Assembly: GCA_900314935.1 (NCBI GenBank) | Contig: OMXE01000007.1 | Location: 124,001 to 188,000 of the forward strand | Direction: 5' to 3' | DNA from: an uncultured Prevotella sp. | GTDB lineage: Bacteria > Bacteroidota > Bacteroidia > Bacteroidales > Bacteroidaceae | Length of the DNA: 64,000 nucleotides | Part shown: piece after piece, positions 15,701 to 24,106 of the stretch | Layout: every line of letters begins with the position of its first letter | Position numbering within the stretch: position 1 is the first letter of the stretch | Position numbers and translations under genes: made by a program | The notes under the pieces: generated by a model | What the model was told of the DNA's origin: nothing | Seen by the model: only the letters and a program-made list of their open reading frames with translations | Database searches by the model: none

Positions 15701-16651
15701 TCACCACTTGTAGGTACAAAATCGGCTCAAAACGCCATATAATAAGGCTCCTGTAAGCAATCCGGCAATGGCATCAATGGCATAGTGTGCCTGGATATAA
15801 ACCGTGGCAAAAAACATCAGGATGAAGAAAGGTAAAAGGATGAAGAACAGACGTTTGCTCTTGCTGTGCCAAGCGAGGAACATGAGTACGGTAGTGATGC
15901 CCACATGACTGCTGGGGAAGGCTGCCGTTGGGCGTTCGCCTGCATTATGTGCATCTTCCACCATCTGGTAGAAAATACCTTTGGCATATCCAGGACTCGT
16001 CATTCGCTCCATCGAGAAGTTGAAATAGTCGTGTATGTTGGGGAAAACACCCTGCGCCACCTGATCCATTCCAATGGCTCCATAGTAATATTGCGGACCC
16101 GTTACTGGCAGGAAGATGAAGATGACATAGTAGATGAAGAAGGCGCCTAAAATGATGAATACGGTGCGATGAAACTCTTCGTAACGGAAGAAGAAATAGA
16201 AGATGACCACCGTGACTATCATGGGGAAATACGACACGTAACCTAAATCCATCAGTTCACTGAACCACGGCCAAGGCATCAGCTGCGAGAAATGAAACGC
16301 TGGCTGACAGCTGAAAAGCTGCTGTTCCCATTGGGCAAAAAGATGATCGAGATTGGGAAAGACGCGGTTGATTTCATAGGTATCGGGATACCACCAGGAA
16401 AGTAATGCCAGCTGAAGGGTGGCACGCGCCAAACGGGTGAAACGACAAGGAATCAGTCGATAGACCAGAATCATGGCTGCCGTTGTAACAACCACTCGCA
16501 CTCGTCCCCAAATCATTGCCTGCGCATTCGGCATCTTGGTATAGCAAAAGAAGATGACAATCAGGGTGAGCAACAGATAAGCTGCCACCACCCACTCATA
16601 CGCAAACAACCCCTTATAGGGTTTCTTCTCTATCGCAAACAGATTTCTCAT
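15701..16651 (-). CDS. PAP2-superfamily membrane phosphatase/phosphotransferase (Aur1/inositol-phosphoryl transferase-like)
   Basis: 316 residues with about six transmembrane helices. The PAP2 active-site motifs are present towards the C-terminus: AFPSSHVGITT (about 243-253) and AHYAIDAIAG (about 288-297), with the catalytic His residues. The layout (long N-terminal hydrophobic part, FLPVTGPQYYYG before the PSSH motif) is like the Aur1/Ipt1-type phosphotransferases, which act on sphingolipids. Bacteroidales make sphingolipids, so a lipid head-group reaction is plausible, but a plain lipid phosphatase cannot be excluded. About 100 bp separate it from the upstream epimerase gene's stop. Confidence 0.8.
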   Translation of the reverse strand: MRNLFAIEKKPYKGLFAYEWVVAAYLLLTLIVIFFCYTKMPNAQAMIWGRVRVVVTTAAMILVYRLIPCRFTRLARATLQLALLSWWYPDTYEINRVFPNLDHLFAQWEQQLFSCQPAFHFSQLMPWPWFSELMDLGYVSYFPMIVTVVIFYFFFRYEEFHRTVFIILGAFFIYYVIFIFLPVTGPQYYYGAIGMDQVAQGVFPNIHDYFNFSMERMTSPGYAKGIFYQMVEDAHNAGERPTAAFPSSHVGITTVLMFLAWHSKSKRLFFILLPFFILMFFATVYIQAHYAIDAIAGLLTGALLYGVLSRFCTYKW

Positions 16652-16723
16652 TTTTAACTTCGTTGACTTTCGTCACGACTCGGCCAATCATGCAAGCATG
16701 GTGGCACTCGCTGCTCCAAAAGT

Positions 16724-16751
16724 TCTTGCCTCTTGCCTCTTGCTTCTATTA
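16724..16751. repeat. TCTTGCC heptamer repeat at the epimerase 3' end
   Basis: TCTTGCC, TCTTGCC, TCTTGCT, TCTATTA: four heptamers; the last one includes the TTA that is the epimerase stop codon on the minus strand. A small palindrome CATGCAAGCATG (16689-16700) lies just before it. Confidence 0.7.
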
Positions 16752-17747
16752 TATCCAATGATGCTCCTTATACCACGCAACCGTTTCTTTTACTCCACGC
16801 TCCAGCTGGTATTCCGGCTGATAGCCCAGTTCATCGATTGCTGGCTGAATATCGCACCGCCAGTTGCGCTGCTTCAGGATATGATACTTATCGTTGTTCA
16901 GCGCGGATATCTTTCCCGTTATCCTACCCACCTGCTCACCAAAGAAGGTAACAATGCGCAGTATCCAGATGGGGGCTTTGATGCGCAGACACCAGGGGTT
17001 GCCAAGTTCGCGGATAAGCAGGTCACTGAACGTAGCCGACTGATACACTTGTCCGTCGCTCAAGAAATAGCACCTGCCGCTCTTTCCGCGTTCCATGGCC
17101 AGAAATATGGCCTGCACCACATCTTTGACATAAACAAAGGTGATGTCCTGACGTTTGAAGCCCACGGAGAAATCCGAATGCGACTGGATACTCTTTACCA
17201 TCAGGAAATAGTCTTTTTCGCGAGGGCCATAGACACCTGTGGGGCGCAAGATGACGTAAGGGAGTCTATCGGCTGCTTCCTTCAGGAAGGTTTCTGCCTC
17301 CAATTTACTCTTACCATATTCCGTGTTAGGCTGCGGTGTATCGGTTTCACGGATGGCCTCGTAAGGCTGTTGTTCACGAATGGCACCGAAGATACTCAGA
17401 CTGCTCAGATAGATGAACTTCTTCAAAGGCATCTGCAAAGCGAGTAAGGCATTCACCAGATGTTTCGTTCCCTCGGTGTTCACCGCATAGAACTGCTCTT
17501 TACGAAGACACTTCGTGACACCGGCGGCATGAACCACATAATCGAAGACATGATCTTGAAGCTGCTTTTTCAGCTCGTCCTCAGAGGAAAGATTCAGTTC
17601 AATGAAATGGATACGTTCATCCTGCAGCCATTCGCGAGAACTGCTTCTCCTGACGGCTGCCCATACTTCCATGTTGCGCTTCAATGCCTCTTCCACGATA
17701 AAGCTACCGATGAATCCAGAGGCGCCTGTAATGAGTATCTTATCCAT
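16749..17747 (-). CDS. NAD(P)-dependent epimerase/dehydratase (extended SDR)
   Basis: 332 residues. The Rossmann motif is ILITGASGFIGSFIVEEAL at the N-terminus, followed by the SDR features VVHAAGVTK, a Ser in FIYLSSLSIFG and the catalytic TEYGKSKLEAE (Y-x3-K), then ILRPTGVYGPRE. It belongs to the NAD-dependent epimerase/dehydratase group acting on nucleotide sugars, 3-beta-hydroxysteroid-like or other substrates; the exact reaction is not readable. ATG 17747 is chosen as it gives the canonical MDKILITGASGF start just downstream of a -7 box at 17756-17763; the frame remains open far upstream but crosses the divergent rnr promoter. Confidence 0.87.
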   Translation of the reverse strand: MDKILITGASGFIGSFIVEEALKRNMEVWAAVRRSSSREWLQDERIHFIELNLSSEDELKKQLQDHVFDYVVHAAGVTKCLRKEQFYAVNTEGTKHLVNALLALQMPLKKFIYLSSLSIFGAIREQQPYEAIRETDTPQPNTEYGKSKLEAETFLKEAADRLPYVILRPTGVYGPREKDYFLMVKSIQSHSDFSVGFKRQDITFVYVKDVVQAIFLAMERGKSGRCYFLSDGQVYQSATFSDLLIRELGNPWCLRIKAPIWILRIVTFFGEQVGRITGKISALNNDKYHILKQRNWRCDIQPAIDELGYQPEYQLERGVKETVAWYKEHHWI

Positions 17748-17755
17748 TTTGACTG

Positions 17756-17763
17756 CAAAAGTA
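17756..17763 (-). promoter_or_regulatory. -7 box for the epimerase gene
   Basis: TACTTTTG on the minus strand (plus CAAAAGTA), 8 bp upstream of the chosen ATG. No TTTG at the expected spacing. Confidence 0.5.
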
Positions 17764-17805
17764 CATATTTTTAGGCAAAAAAACACTCCTTTCATGGAAA
17801 TTATG

Positions 17806-17813
17806 TATATTTG
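17806..17813 (+). promoter_or_regulatory. -7 box for rnr
   Basis: TATATTTG 28 bp upstream of the rnr ATG, divergent from the epimerase promoter. It places the transcription start near 17820 and rules out the longer in-frame N-terminal extension. Confidence 0.5.
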
Positions 17814-17841
17814 CATCACGATTCTATTAAACATAACGACT

Positions 17842-20070
17842 ATGGCAAAAGGTAAGAACAAAGGCAAACGCCTCACTAAGAATAAGCTGAGCGAAATGCT
17901 GCAGACCTTATTCCAGCAGAACCCTAACGAAACATACACCATCAAGCAGATCTTCAAGACACTGCACCTTGACAACCATCCCTCGAAGATGCTTGCCATG
18001 GACATCCTCGAGGATATGAGCTGGGACGATTTCTTGAGTAAGCCCTCTGAACATAGCTACCGACTGAACTTAAGAGGACAGGTGGCCGAAGGTATTTTCA
18101 TCCGTAAGGCCAACGGAAAGAACTCGTTCCTTGCCGATGGAAGTGACAAGCCTGTGTTCATTGCAGAACGCAACTCGATGTTCGCACTCAATGGCGACCG
18201 TGTTAAGGTTACGATGATGGCCCGACGCGAGAAGCATATCAAGGAGGCAATGGTCACGGAGATTATTCGCAGGGCTCACGACCAGGTGGTGGGAAGACTG
18301 CAGGTGGAACGCGATTTTGCCTTCCTGATTCCCGATGGGAATTTGTTCGTTCACGATATCTTCATCCCCAAGAAGAAACTGAAGGGGGGTAAGACGGATG
18401 ATAAGGCGGTGGTAAAGATTACACAATGGCCTTCGAAGGAATCGAAGAACATTGTGGGCGAAGTGATTGACGTATTGGGAAAGATTGGCGAGAACAATGC
18501 TGAGATGCATGCTATTCTTGCTCAATACGGACTGCCGTATAAGTACCCGAAGAACGTGGAGGAGGCGGCCAATAGAATCGATCCGGGCATCACTGAACAG
18601 GAGATTGCCCGAAGAGAGGATTTCCGCGATGTTACTACCTTTACCATCGACCCGAAGGATGCTAAGGACTTTGATGATGCACTATCTATACGAGAGTACG
18701 AAGGTAATCTCGCACTCCCGCACTCCCGCACCTCCGCACCCCCGAAACTATGGGAGGTAGGTGTTCATATCGCTGATGTCTCCCACTATGTCAAGGAAGG
18801 TTCCGTTATCGACAAGGAAGCTCAGAAGAGGGCTACCAGTGTGTATCTCGTTGACCGCACCATTCCGATGTTGCCCGAACGCCTGTGTAACTTTATCTGT
18901 TCCTTGCGCCCTGATGAGGAGAAGTTATGCTATAGCGTAATCTTCGTTCTCGACGGCGAGGCGAACATCAAGGACTGGCACTTGGCTCACACGGTCATCA
19001 AGAGTAACCGCCGCTTTGCTTACGAGGAGGTTCAGGAGATCTTGGAGAAGAATGGCGTGAAAGATGGAACAGGCGAACCTGCACCTGCCAGAAAGAGCTA
19101 TGAGGGTGAATACGCGAAGGAATTGATTACTTTGGATGCGCTTGCCAAAGAGCTGCGCAAGAAACGCTTCAGGAACGGATCGGTGAAGTTCGACCGTGAG
19201 GAGCTGCACTTCGATGTAGATGAGAACGGTAAGCCCACACGCGCTTATTTCAAGAAATCGAAAGATGCTAACAAGCTCATCGAGGAGTTCATGCTCTTGG
19301 CCAACCGTCAGGTGGCTGAATCAATAGGTAAGGTGAAGAAAGGCGAGAAAGCCAAGACACTACCCTACCGAATTCACGACCAGCCGGATCCCACTAAGCT
19401 GGAACGACTGCGTGAGTTCATCACTCATTTCGGCTATAAGGTGAAGACCACTGGCTCTAAAGAGGATATCTCGAAGAGTCTGAACAAGCTGATGGACGAT
19501 GTGAACGGTAAACGGGAACAGAATGTGATTGAGAGTGTGGCTCTGAGGGCCATGATGAAGGCAAAATACAGCGTGTTCAATATCGGGCACTACGGACTGG
19601 CCTTTGATTACTATACGCATTTCACTTCTCCTATACGTCGTTATCCTGATACCATGGTCCACCGTCTGCTTACCCGCTATCAGGAAGGAGGTCGAAGTGC
19701 TAACCGCGACCATTATGAGGAGCTCTGCGAGCACAGCAGTGACATGGAGCAGATTGCACAGAATGCAGAACGCGACTCCATTAAATATAAGATGGTGGAG
19801 TTTATGTCGGAATATATCGGGGAAGAGTTCGATGCGCATATCAGCGGCATCACCGCCTTCGGCATCTATGCGGAAATCGACGAGAACCATTGCGAGGGTA
19901 TGATACCCTTGCACGACCTCGATGATGACTACTACGACTTTGATGAGCGGAACTACCAGTTAGTGGGACGGAGGCGCCATAACAAATATATGTTAGGCGA
20001 CCCCATCCGTATTAAGGTAGCCAAAGCGAATATCGAAAAGCGACAGCTTGATTTTACGATTGTTGATTAA
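17842..20070 (+). CDS. rnr: Ribonuclease R, with a short repeat-derived insert
   Basis: A 742-residue 3'-5' exoribonuclease of the RNB family that degrades structured RNA. Order: basic N-terminus ([13 protein letters not shown]), winged-helix part (about 15-75), two cold-shock OB folds (about 85-240), RNB domain (about 260-590) with the metal-binding [17 protein letters not shown] and ADVSHYV, then an S1 domain (about 655-740, [19 protein letters not shown]). About residues 283-301 ([17 protein letters not shown]) sit between DDALSIR and [14 protein letters not shown] in a loop that is a few residues long in relatives; the DNA there is a shortened GC-rich palindromic element. Stops convergently, overlapping cysS by 4 bp. 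Confidence 0.94.
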   Translation: MAKGKNKGKRLTKNKLSEMLQTLFQQNPNETYTIKQIFKTLHLDNHPSKMLAMDILEDMSWDDFLSKPSEHSYRLNLRGQVAEGIFIRKANGKNSFLADGSDKPVFIAERNSMFALNGDRVKVTMMARREKHIKEAMVTEIIRRAHDQVVGRLQVERDFAFLIPDGNLFVHDIFIPKKKLKGGKTDDKAVVKITQWPSKESKNIVGEVIDVLGKIGENNAEMHAILAQYGLPYKYPKNVEEAANRIDPGITEQEIARREDFRDVTTFTIDPKDAKDFDDALSIREYEGNLALPHSRTSAPPKLWEVGVHIADVSHYVKEGSVIDKEAQKRATSVYLVDRTIPMLPERLCNFICSLRPDEEKLCYSVIFVLDGEANIKDWHLAHTVIKSNRRFAYEEVQEILEKNGVKDGTGEPAPARKSYEGEYAKELITLDALAKELRKKRFRNGSVKFDREELHFDVDENGKPTRAYFKKSKDANKLIEEFMLLANRQVAESIGKVKKGEKAKTLPYRIHDQPDPTKLERLREFITHFGYKVKTTGSKEDISKSLNKLMDDVNGKREQNVIESVALRAMMKAKYSVFNIGHYGLAFDYYTHFTSPIRRYPDTMVHRLLTRYQEGGRSANRDHYEELCEHSSDMEQIAQNAERDSIKYKMVEFMSEYIGEEFDAHISGITAFGIYAEIDENHCEGMIPLHDLDDDYYDFDERNYQLVGRRRHNKYMLGDPIRIKVAKANIEKRQLDFTIVD
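18691..18744. repeat. GC-rich palindromic element inside rnr (shortened copy)
   Basis: CGAGA (18691-18695) and TCTCG (18708-18712) form the core stem, and the right arm continues as CGCACTCCCGCACTCCCGCA-type units to 18744. The outer left arm is missing and normal RNB-coding sequence is found in its place. The insertion is in frame. Confidence 0.65.
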
Positions 20071-21557
20071 ACATTCAGTTTCCAAGTCACCCCATCCTTG
20101 GTGTCCTTCACCTCGAATCCCGCGGCTGCAAGGGCATCACGGATCTGGTCGCTGGTGGCCCAATCCTTGGCTGCCTTAGCCTTGGCACGCAGATCGAGAA
20201 CCATATCCACCACCTTACCATAGGCCTCCTCACGGGCATCGTTGTTAGAACCCTTGTCATTGCGGAGTCCTAAGAGGTCGATGGCGAACAGATGCATGGT
20301 GTCGGAGAGTTCCTTCAGGCAATCGGCGCAGATCTGTGCCTTATGGTCGAGCAAGGTGTTCACCACACGACAGGCCTCGAAGAGATGACTGATCACGATC
20401 TGTGTCAGGAAATCATCGTTCATCGCATCATAGCACTTCTGACGCAGTGACTTCACGAACTGCTCTGTTTCAGGATCACACTTATCAGATACAGGAACAC
20501 GCTGCAGGTCGTTGATGCCGTTCATCAATCGCTCCAATCCTTTCTCACTGGCCTTCAAAGCCTCATCCGAGAAATCTACCGTGCTACGATAGTGGGCAGA
20601 GAGGATGAAGAAGCGGATGGTCATGGGTGAATAGGGCTGACTCAACAGCTCATGGTTACCTGTGAAGAACTGCTCCAAGGTAATGAAGTTGCCCAACGAT
20701 TTACCCATCTTCTGTCCGTTGATGGTAATCATGTTATTGTGCATCCAGTACTTCACCATGTCGTCACCCTGCGATGCTGTGGCTTGTGCAATCTCGCACT
20801 CATGATGCGGGAATACCAGATCCATACCTCCACCGTGAATGTCGAAATGATTGCCTAAGTATTTCCGTCCCATGGCCGTACATTCACAATGCCAGCCAGG
20901 GAAGCCCTCACTCCAATGACTCGGCCAACGCATGATATGCTCGGGTGATGCCTTCTTCCACAAGGCGAAGTCGGCTTGGTTGCGCTTCTCGCCTATGCCA
21001 TCAAGGGCACGACTCTCGTTGATGACGTTCTCCAAGGAACGACCAGACAGCTTACCGTAATGGTATTTCTTGTTATATGCCTCAATATCGAAATACACAC
21101 TGCCATTACTGATATAGGCGAAGCCATTGTCGAGAATCTCCTGCACCAGCTGCTGCTGCTCGATGATATGTCCTGTGGCATGTGGCTCAATACTTGGTGG
21201 CAACACATTCAGTGCCTCCATGGCCTGATGGTAGCGGTTGGTGTAATACTGTGCAATCTCCATCGGCTCCAGCTGCTCCAATCGTGCCTTCTTGGCAATC
21301 TTATCCTCACCCTCGTCAGCATCATGCTCCAGATGACCCACATCGGTGATGTTACGCACATAGCGCACCTTGTAGCCCAGATGCTTCAGGTAACGGAAAA
21401 GGATATCGAAAGTGATGGCAGGACGGGCATGTCCCAAATGGGGATCACCATACACGGTAGGGCCACATACATACATGCCCACATTGGGGGCATGAAGGGG
21501 TTCGAAACGCTCCTTCTGACGATGAAGGGTGTTGTATATCAATAATGTCTGTTCCAT
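20067..21557 (-). CDS. cysS: Cysteine--tRNA ligase
   Basis: Class I aminoacyl-tRNA synthetase of 496 residues. [17 protein letters not shown] carries the HIGH-type signature, the zinc-site region includes [15 protein letters not shown] and PHHECEIAQ, and the KMSKS loop reads [12 protein letters not shown]. The C-terminal anticodon-binding part ends with DGVTWKLNV. Length and motifs are normal. Transcribed alone from a well-defined promoter at 21578-21608; it converges on rnr with overlapping stop codons. Confidence 0.97.
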   Translation of the reverse strand: MEQTLLIYNTLHRQKERFEPLHAPNVGMYVCGPTVYGDPHLGHARPAITFDILFRYLKHLGYKVRYVRNITDVGHLEHDADEGEDKIAKKARLEQLEPMEIAQYYTNRYHQAMEALNVLPPSIEPHATGHIIEQQQLVQEILDNGFAYISNGSVYFDIEAYNKKYHYGKLSGRSLENVINESRALDGIGEKRNQADFALWKKASPEHIMRWPSHWSEGFPGWHCECTAMGRKYLGNHFDIHGGGMDLVFPHHECEIAQATASQGDDMVKYWMHNNMITINGQKMGKSLGNFITLEQFFTGNHELLSQPYSPMTIRFFILSAHYRSTVDFSDEALKASEKGLERLMNGINDLQRVPVSDKCDPETEQFVKSLRQKCYDAMNDDFLTQIVISHLFEACRVVNTLLDHKAQICADCLKELSDTMHLFAIDLLGLRNDKGSNNDAREEAYGKVVDMVLDLRAKAKAAKDWATSDQIRDALAAAGFEVKDTKDGVTWKLNV

Positions 21558-21577
21558 AAACCTTTACATTTTGGGTG

Positions 21578-21608
21578 CAAAGGTAATAGAAATCGGCGGG
21601 ATAACAAA
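21578..21608 (-). promoter_or_regulatory. Promoter of cysS, overlapping a hairpin
   Basis: Minus-strand TTTG (21608-21605), 19 bp, TACCTTTG (21585-21578): an exact Bacteroidetes promoter. The TTTG lies in the 8-nt loop of the 12-bp hairpin at 21591-21622. Confidence 0.7.
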
Positions 21609-21622
21609 ACATCCCGCCGATT
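21591..21622 (-). terminator. Perfect 12-bp hairpin terminating the sigma-factor operon
   Basis: AATCGGCGGGAT (21591-21602), loop AACAAAAC, ATCCCGCCGATT (21611-21622). It is 32 bp past the stop of the outer-membrane-type gene. The T-run after the stem on the minus strand is weak (TTTCTATT). Confidence 0.6.
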
Positions 21623-21653
21623 AATTTCATCTTTATGGTTTTCCGTCTATTAC

Positions 21654-22535
21654 TTACAGACAAATACCGAACGTAAGTGAGCGGAACTTCACACCATCTT
21701 TCAATACGGTATTCGGGCTGTACTTCAGGTACAAGTCGATCTCTGGAGTCTCGATAACACCCATGATATCGAAGGTGACCTTCCTCGGGTTGATATGCCT
21801 ATCAATATCTTTAAATTTCCCATCATTCATTCTGTAGCGCGTCTTGATACTAGAGGCTGTAGTAAAGTTAATAACTGGTCCTAAGGAGAATCCCCATTGC
21901 TTGTAACTGTAAGAGTAAAGAAGTGCACCTGATACGCTGTGTATCTGAATACGCGAGAATTTCGGTTTGGCTCCTTCAGGATAGGGTGCTAACTCGACGT
22001 TTCCACTTTCATTCTTCACGAAGCGTGTATCACCCGTCATACGATAGTTTCGCCAATTGAAGAAAGTCCGCAGAGTAACGGCATGTGTATGACTCTTATC
22101 GAAGAAAACTGTTGAACAGATGAACGGCAGGGCAAACTCCCATGAATGGAACGTACTAAAATCTGTACCTACATCAGTATGTGTAGGTGCGGTGAAACCA
22201 ATCATGAGCAGGCCACCGAGAAACACATCTGCTTGACTGTTTTTCTCATTATTACCAGTCACGCTGACAGAAGGAATGATGTCTTTCAGACCCCAGCTAT
22301 CCTTGTTGATCTCCACATTACTTACATAGTTGCTGTCAACAAGTTGGAGTGTGTTACTGTACTCGTAATTTCTGTCACCCTCCCTGCCTTGAACATGAAT
22401 CCTCTGACTGGAGTTATCGGTAACGATGGTCACCTTCCTGGGGTTTTTAATCACGATAGAATCGCTCTCGATGCTTTGTGCACTGGACATCTGCGGCAAG
22501 AATATTGCTGCGAGTGAAATGATAAACTCTTTCAT
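21654..22535 (-). CDS. Probable outer-membrane beta-barrel protein, last gene of the ECF sigma operon
   Basis: 293 residues. A signal peptide (MKEFIISLAAIFLPQMSSAQS) is followed by a short region of charged strands (RKVTIVTDNSSQRIHVQ) and then alternating amphipathic strands with aromatic residues (HAVTLRTFFNWRNYRMTGDTRFV, SGALLYSYSYKQWGFSLGPVINFTTASS, PEIDLYLKYSPNTVLKDGVKFRSLTFGICL), typical of a small outer-membrane barrel. I do not recognise a named family. Its position behind the sigma factor, putative anti-sigma and small secreted protein genes suggests that it is co-regulated with them, perhaps in envelope homeostasis. Confidence 0.68.
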   Translation of the reverse strand: MKEFIISLAAIFLPQMSSAQSIESDSIVIKNPRKVTIVTDNSSQRIHVQGREGDRNYEYSNTLQLVDSNYVSNVEINKDSWGLKDIIPSVSVTGNNEKNSQADVFLGGLLMIGFTAPTHTDVGTDFSTFHSWEFALPFICSTVFFDKSHTHAVTLRTFFNWRNYRMTGDTRFVKNESGNVELAPYPEGAKPKFSRIQIHSVSGALLYSYSYKQWGFSLGPVINFTTASSIKTRYRMNDGKFKDIDRHINPRKVTFDIMGVIETPEIDLYLKYSPNTVLKDGVKFRSLTFGICL

Positions 22536-22576
22536 ATGATTTAATTTTTTCGTTATTACGGTATTATGATATTACG

Positions 22577-23023
22577 TTATTTTAAAATCTCTTTCATCTT
22601 CTCCAAGGAAGAGAGAGTGCCCTCCATGTAGATCACCACCATCTCGTTTTTCTTCTGATTCTTCTTGTTCACCTTCGCACAGAGATAGCGGTTCAGTTTC
22701 CCTTGCGGATCCAAACGAACCATGAGGGTTTCGGTGGTGTTCGTACTCATCGTACTCCTCTCCTGCATGTCGCCCTTGGCTGGATCTCCCATATCCACAA
22801 GTGTCATGATGAGATGTGTTTCATTGGGAGTGGCATTGAACCGCACACTATGGAAGTATGATAGTTGGTACTTGGCAATCATCTTTCCGCGTACCTTCGT
22901 CTCCATCATCCGTTCCTGTGGAATAACCTGTCCTTGGAACAGTTTGTTGATCGGCAGTCCTTGCTGGGCATGAAGCAACAGCACGGCATGCAGCATGATC
23001 AGGATGATACTTATTCTTTTCAT
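22577..23023 (-). CDS. Small secreted protein (DUF6108-like) in the sigma operon
   Basis: 148 residues with a clear signal peptide (MKRISIILIMLHAVLLLHAQQ). The mature part, with the conserved-looking stretches GKMIAKYQLSYFHSVRF and VIYMEGTLSSLEKMKEIL, resembles a Bacteroidetes family that I tentatively equate with DUF6108, often located next to ECF sigma genes. No enzymatic motif is visible. Function unknown; the operon suggests an envelope sensor or effector. Confidence 0.65.
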   Translation of the reverse strand: MKRISIILIMLHAVLLLHAQQGLPINKLFQGQVIPQERMMETKVRGKMIAKYQLSYFHSVRFNATPNETHLIMTLVDMGDPAKGDMQERSTMSTNTTETLMVRLDPQGKLNRYLCAKVNKKNQKKNEMVVIYMEGTLSSLEKMKEILK

Positions 23024-23037
23024 ATCCTATCTTCGTT

Positions 23038-23460
23038 TTAATTGAACATCTCGTTTAACTGACTCTCTATGTCGGTCTGACCTTCGGTCATGGTACCTAT
23101 ACTATATTCCAGCTCGTGCATGATCAGATCGCGGTCGGTGGTTTTCTCTCCATAGATATACGCCACACATTCGTTCTGCTGTTGCTGCCAGAGGAAGCTT
23201 CCGCCAAGGAGGAAGAGCACGAGAACAGATGCAGCAATCATCACCCATTTACGCCAGTTACCCATCTTTTTCTTTGGAGTGATGGAGGGAGTTTCTAACT
23301 GTATCTCTTCCAGACCAACGAACAGCGGTCGTAAAGACAGCAGGTCGTCGGGGACTTCCTCACTGCGGTAGAACGCATACAACTCGCGCTCTTCTTCCAG
23401 TGTCGTCTCTCCTTCCAGGAAACGATCGGTCAATGTCCGTATTCTCAATATATTACTCAT
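23038..23460 (-). CDS. Membrane-anchored putative anti-sigma factor
   Basis: 140 residues: an N-terminal acidic helical part (LTDRFLEGETTLEEERELYAFYR) of the kind seen in anti-sigma domains, one transmembrane segment (KWVMIAASVLVLFLLGGSFLW, about 70-90), and a short periplasmic tail. Size, topology and the position directly downstream of an ECF sigma gene fit an anti-sigma factor, though no FecR domain is present. Its ATG lies inside the TCTAATC repeat region that separates it from the sigma gene. Confidence 0.62.
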   Translation of the reverse strand: MSNILRIRTLTDRFLEGETTLEEERELYAFYRSEEVPDDLLSLRPLFVGLEEIQLETPSITPKKKMGNWRKWVMIAASVLVLFLLGGSFLWQQQQNECVAYIYGEKTTDRDLIMHELEYSIGTMTEGQTDIESQLNEMFN

Positions 23461-23462
23461 AT

Positions 23463-23513
23463 CTCTAATCCTCTAATAATCTATCCTCTAAATTTCTAAT
23501 AGTCTAATCCTCT
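23463..23513. repeat. TCTAATC-type heptamer repeat between sigma and anti-sigma genes
   Basis: Repeated CTCTAAT and TCTAATC words with variations. The sigma gene's last codons (GLDY) and stop codon fall inside it, and it ends a few bases before the next gene's start. A short related piece, TCTAAACCTCTAACCTAC, is at 13065-13082. Confidence 0.65.
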
Positions 23514-23969
23514 AACCTTCTCCGCCAAGGCTTTACGTGCCCTGCTCAAAGCTTTCCGCACTGCCACCTCAGTGGAACCTGTTAGCTGTGCTATTTCACT
23601 CATCTGCATTCCCTCCATGTGGCGGAGCCGGATAATGGTCTGCTGCATATCAGGCAATGTTTCCACCATGCGCATGGTGCGTTCCAACAGGTCATGATCA
23701 ACATCTTCCTCATAAACATCCACCAGCTGTTCCATCCGTACCACCGATTTCTGTCGTCTTAACTTGTCGATACAGCGGTTTCGCACCAGGATTCCTGCCA
23801 GGGAATCAAAAGGAATACGCAAGGTATCGATCATCTGCCAAAGCTGCAGCAGCACATCCTGTACGATGTCTTCCGCCTCGTCGGCATCATGGAGATACCG
23901 CTGGGCGGTAGTCACCAGATGGGATCTGATCCGTTTCACTTCCTGTTTGAATTCCTCTTGCGTCATCAT
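23496..23969 (-). CDS. ECF-type RNA polymerase sigma factor
   Basis: 157 residues, a two-domain ECF sigma. Region 2 has DEAEDIVQDVLLQLW for -10-type recognition; region 4 has LPDMQQTIIRLRHMEGMQMSEIAQLTGSTEVAVRKALSRARKAL-like helix-turn-helix sequence (about 105-150). It heads a four-gene operon with a membrane protein, a small secreted protein and an outer-membrane-type protein, so it probably transduces an envelope signal and controls its own operon. MM at the start offers two adjacent ATGs; 23969 is taken. No housekeeping promoter is seen upstream, consistent with autoregulation but not proof of it. Confidence 0.9.
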   Translation of the reverse strand: MMTQEEFKQEVKRIRSHLVTTAQRYLHDADEAEDIVQDVLLQLWQMIDTLRIPFDSLAGILVRNRCIDKLRRQKSVVRMEQLVDVYEEDVDHDLLERTMRMVETLPDMQQTIIRLRHMEGMQMSEIAQLTGSTEVAVRKALSRARKALAEKVRGLDY

Positions 23970-24039
23970 GACTTGTTTACCCTTATTACGTAAGATAACG
24001 GAATTTGTGACATGATATTCTAAAAAAATATATAGAAAT

Positions 24040-24070
24040 TTTGTAATCCCGCTGATTTGAAGTACCTTTG
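24040..24070 (+). promoter_or_regulatory. Strong promoter of the succinate CoA transferase gene
   Basis: TTTG (24040-24043), 19 bp, TACCTTTG (24063-24070). The transcription start would be near 24076, giving a leader of about 30 nt before ATG 24107 and excluding the in-frame ATG at 24068. Confidence 0.72.
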
Positions 24071-24106
24071 CACCAAATAATCAATATACAATTTTATTAT
24101 CAGATC

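Noticed and set aside
17602..17841. Upstream in-frame extension of rnr (80 codons)
   Set aside because: It lies upstream of the rnr -7 box and is antisense to the epimerase gene; [10 protein letters not shown] is the normal-looking start.
17748..18005. Upstream in-frame extension of the epimerase (about 86 codons)
   Set aside because: It would overlap the rnr promoter and 5' coding part on the other strand, and the canonical Rossmann start is at 17747.
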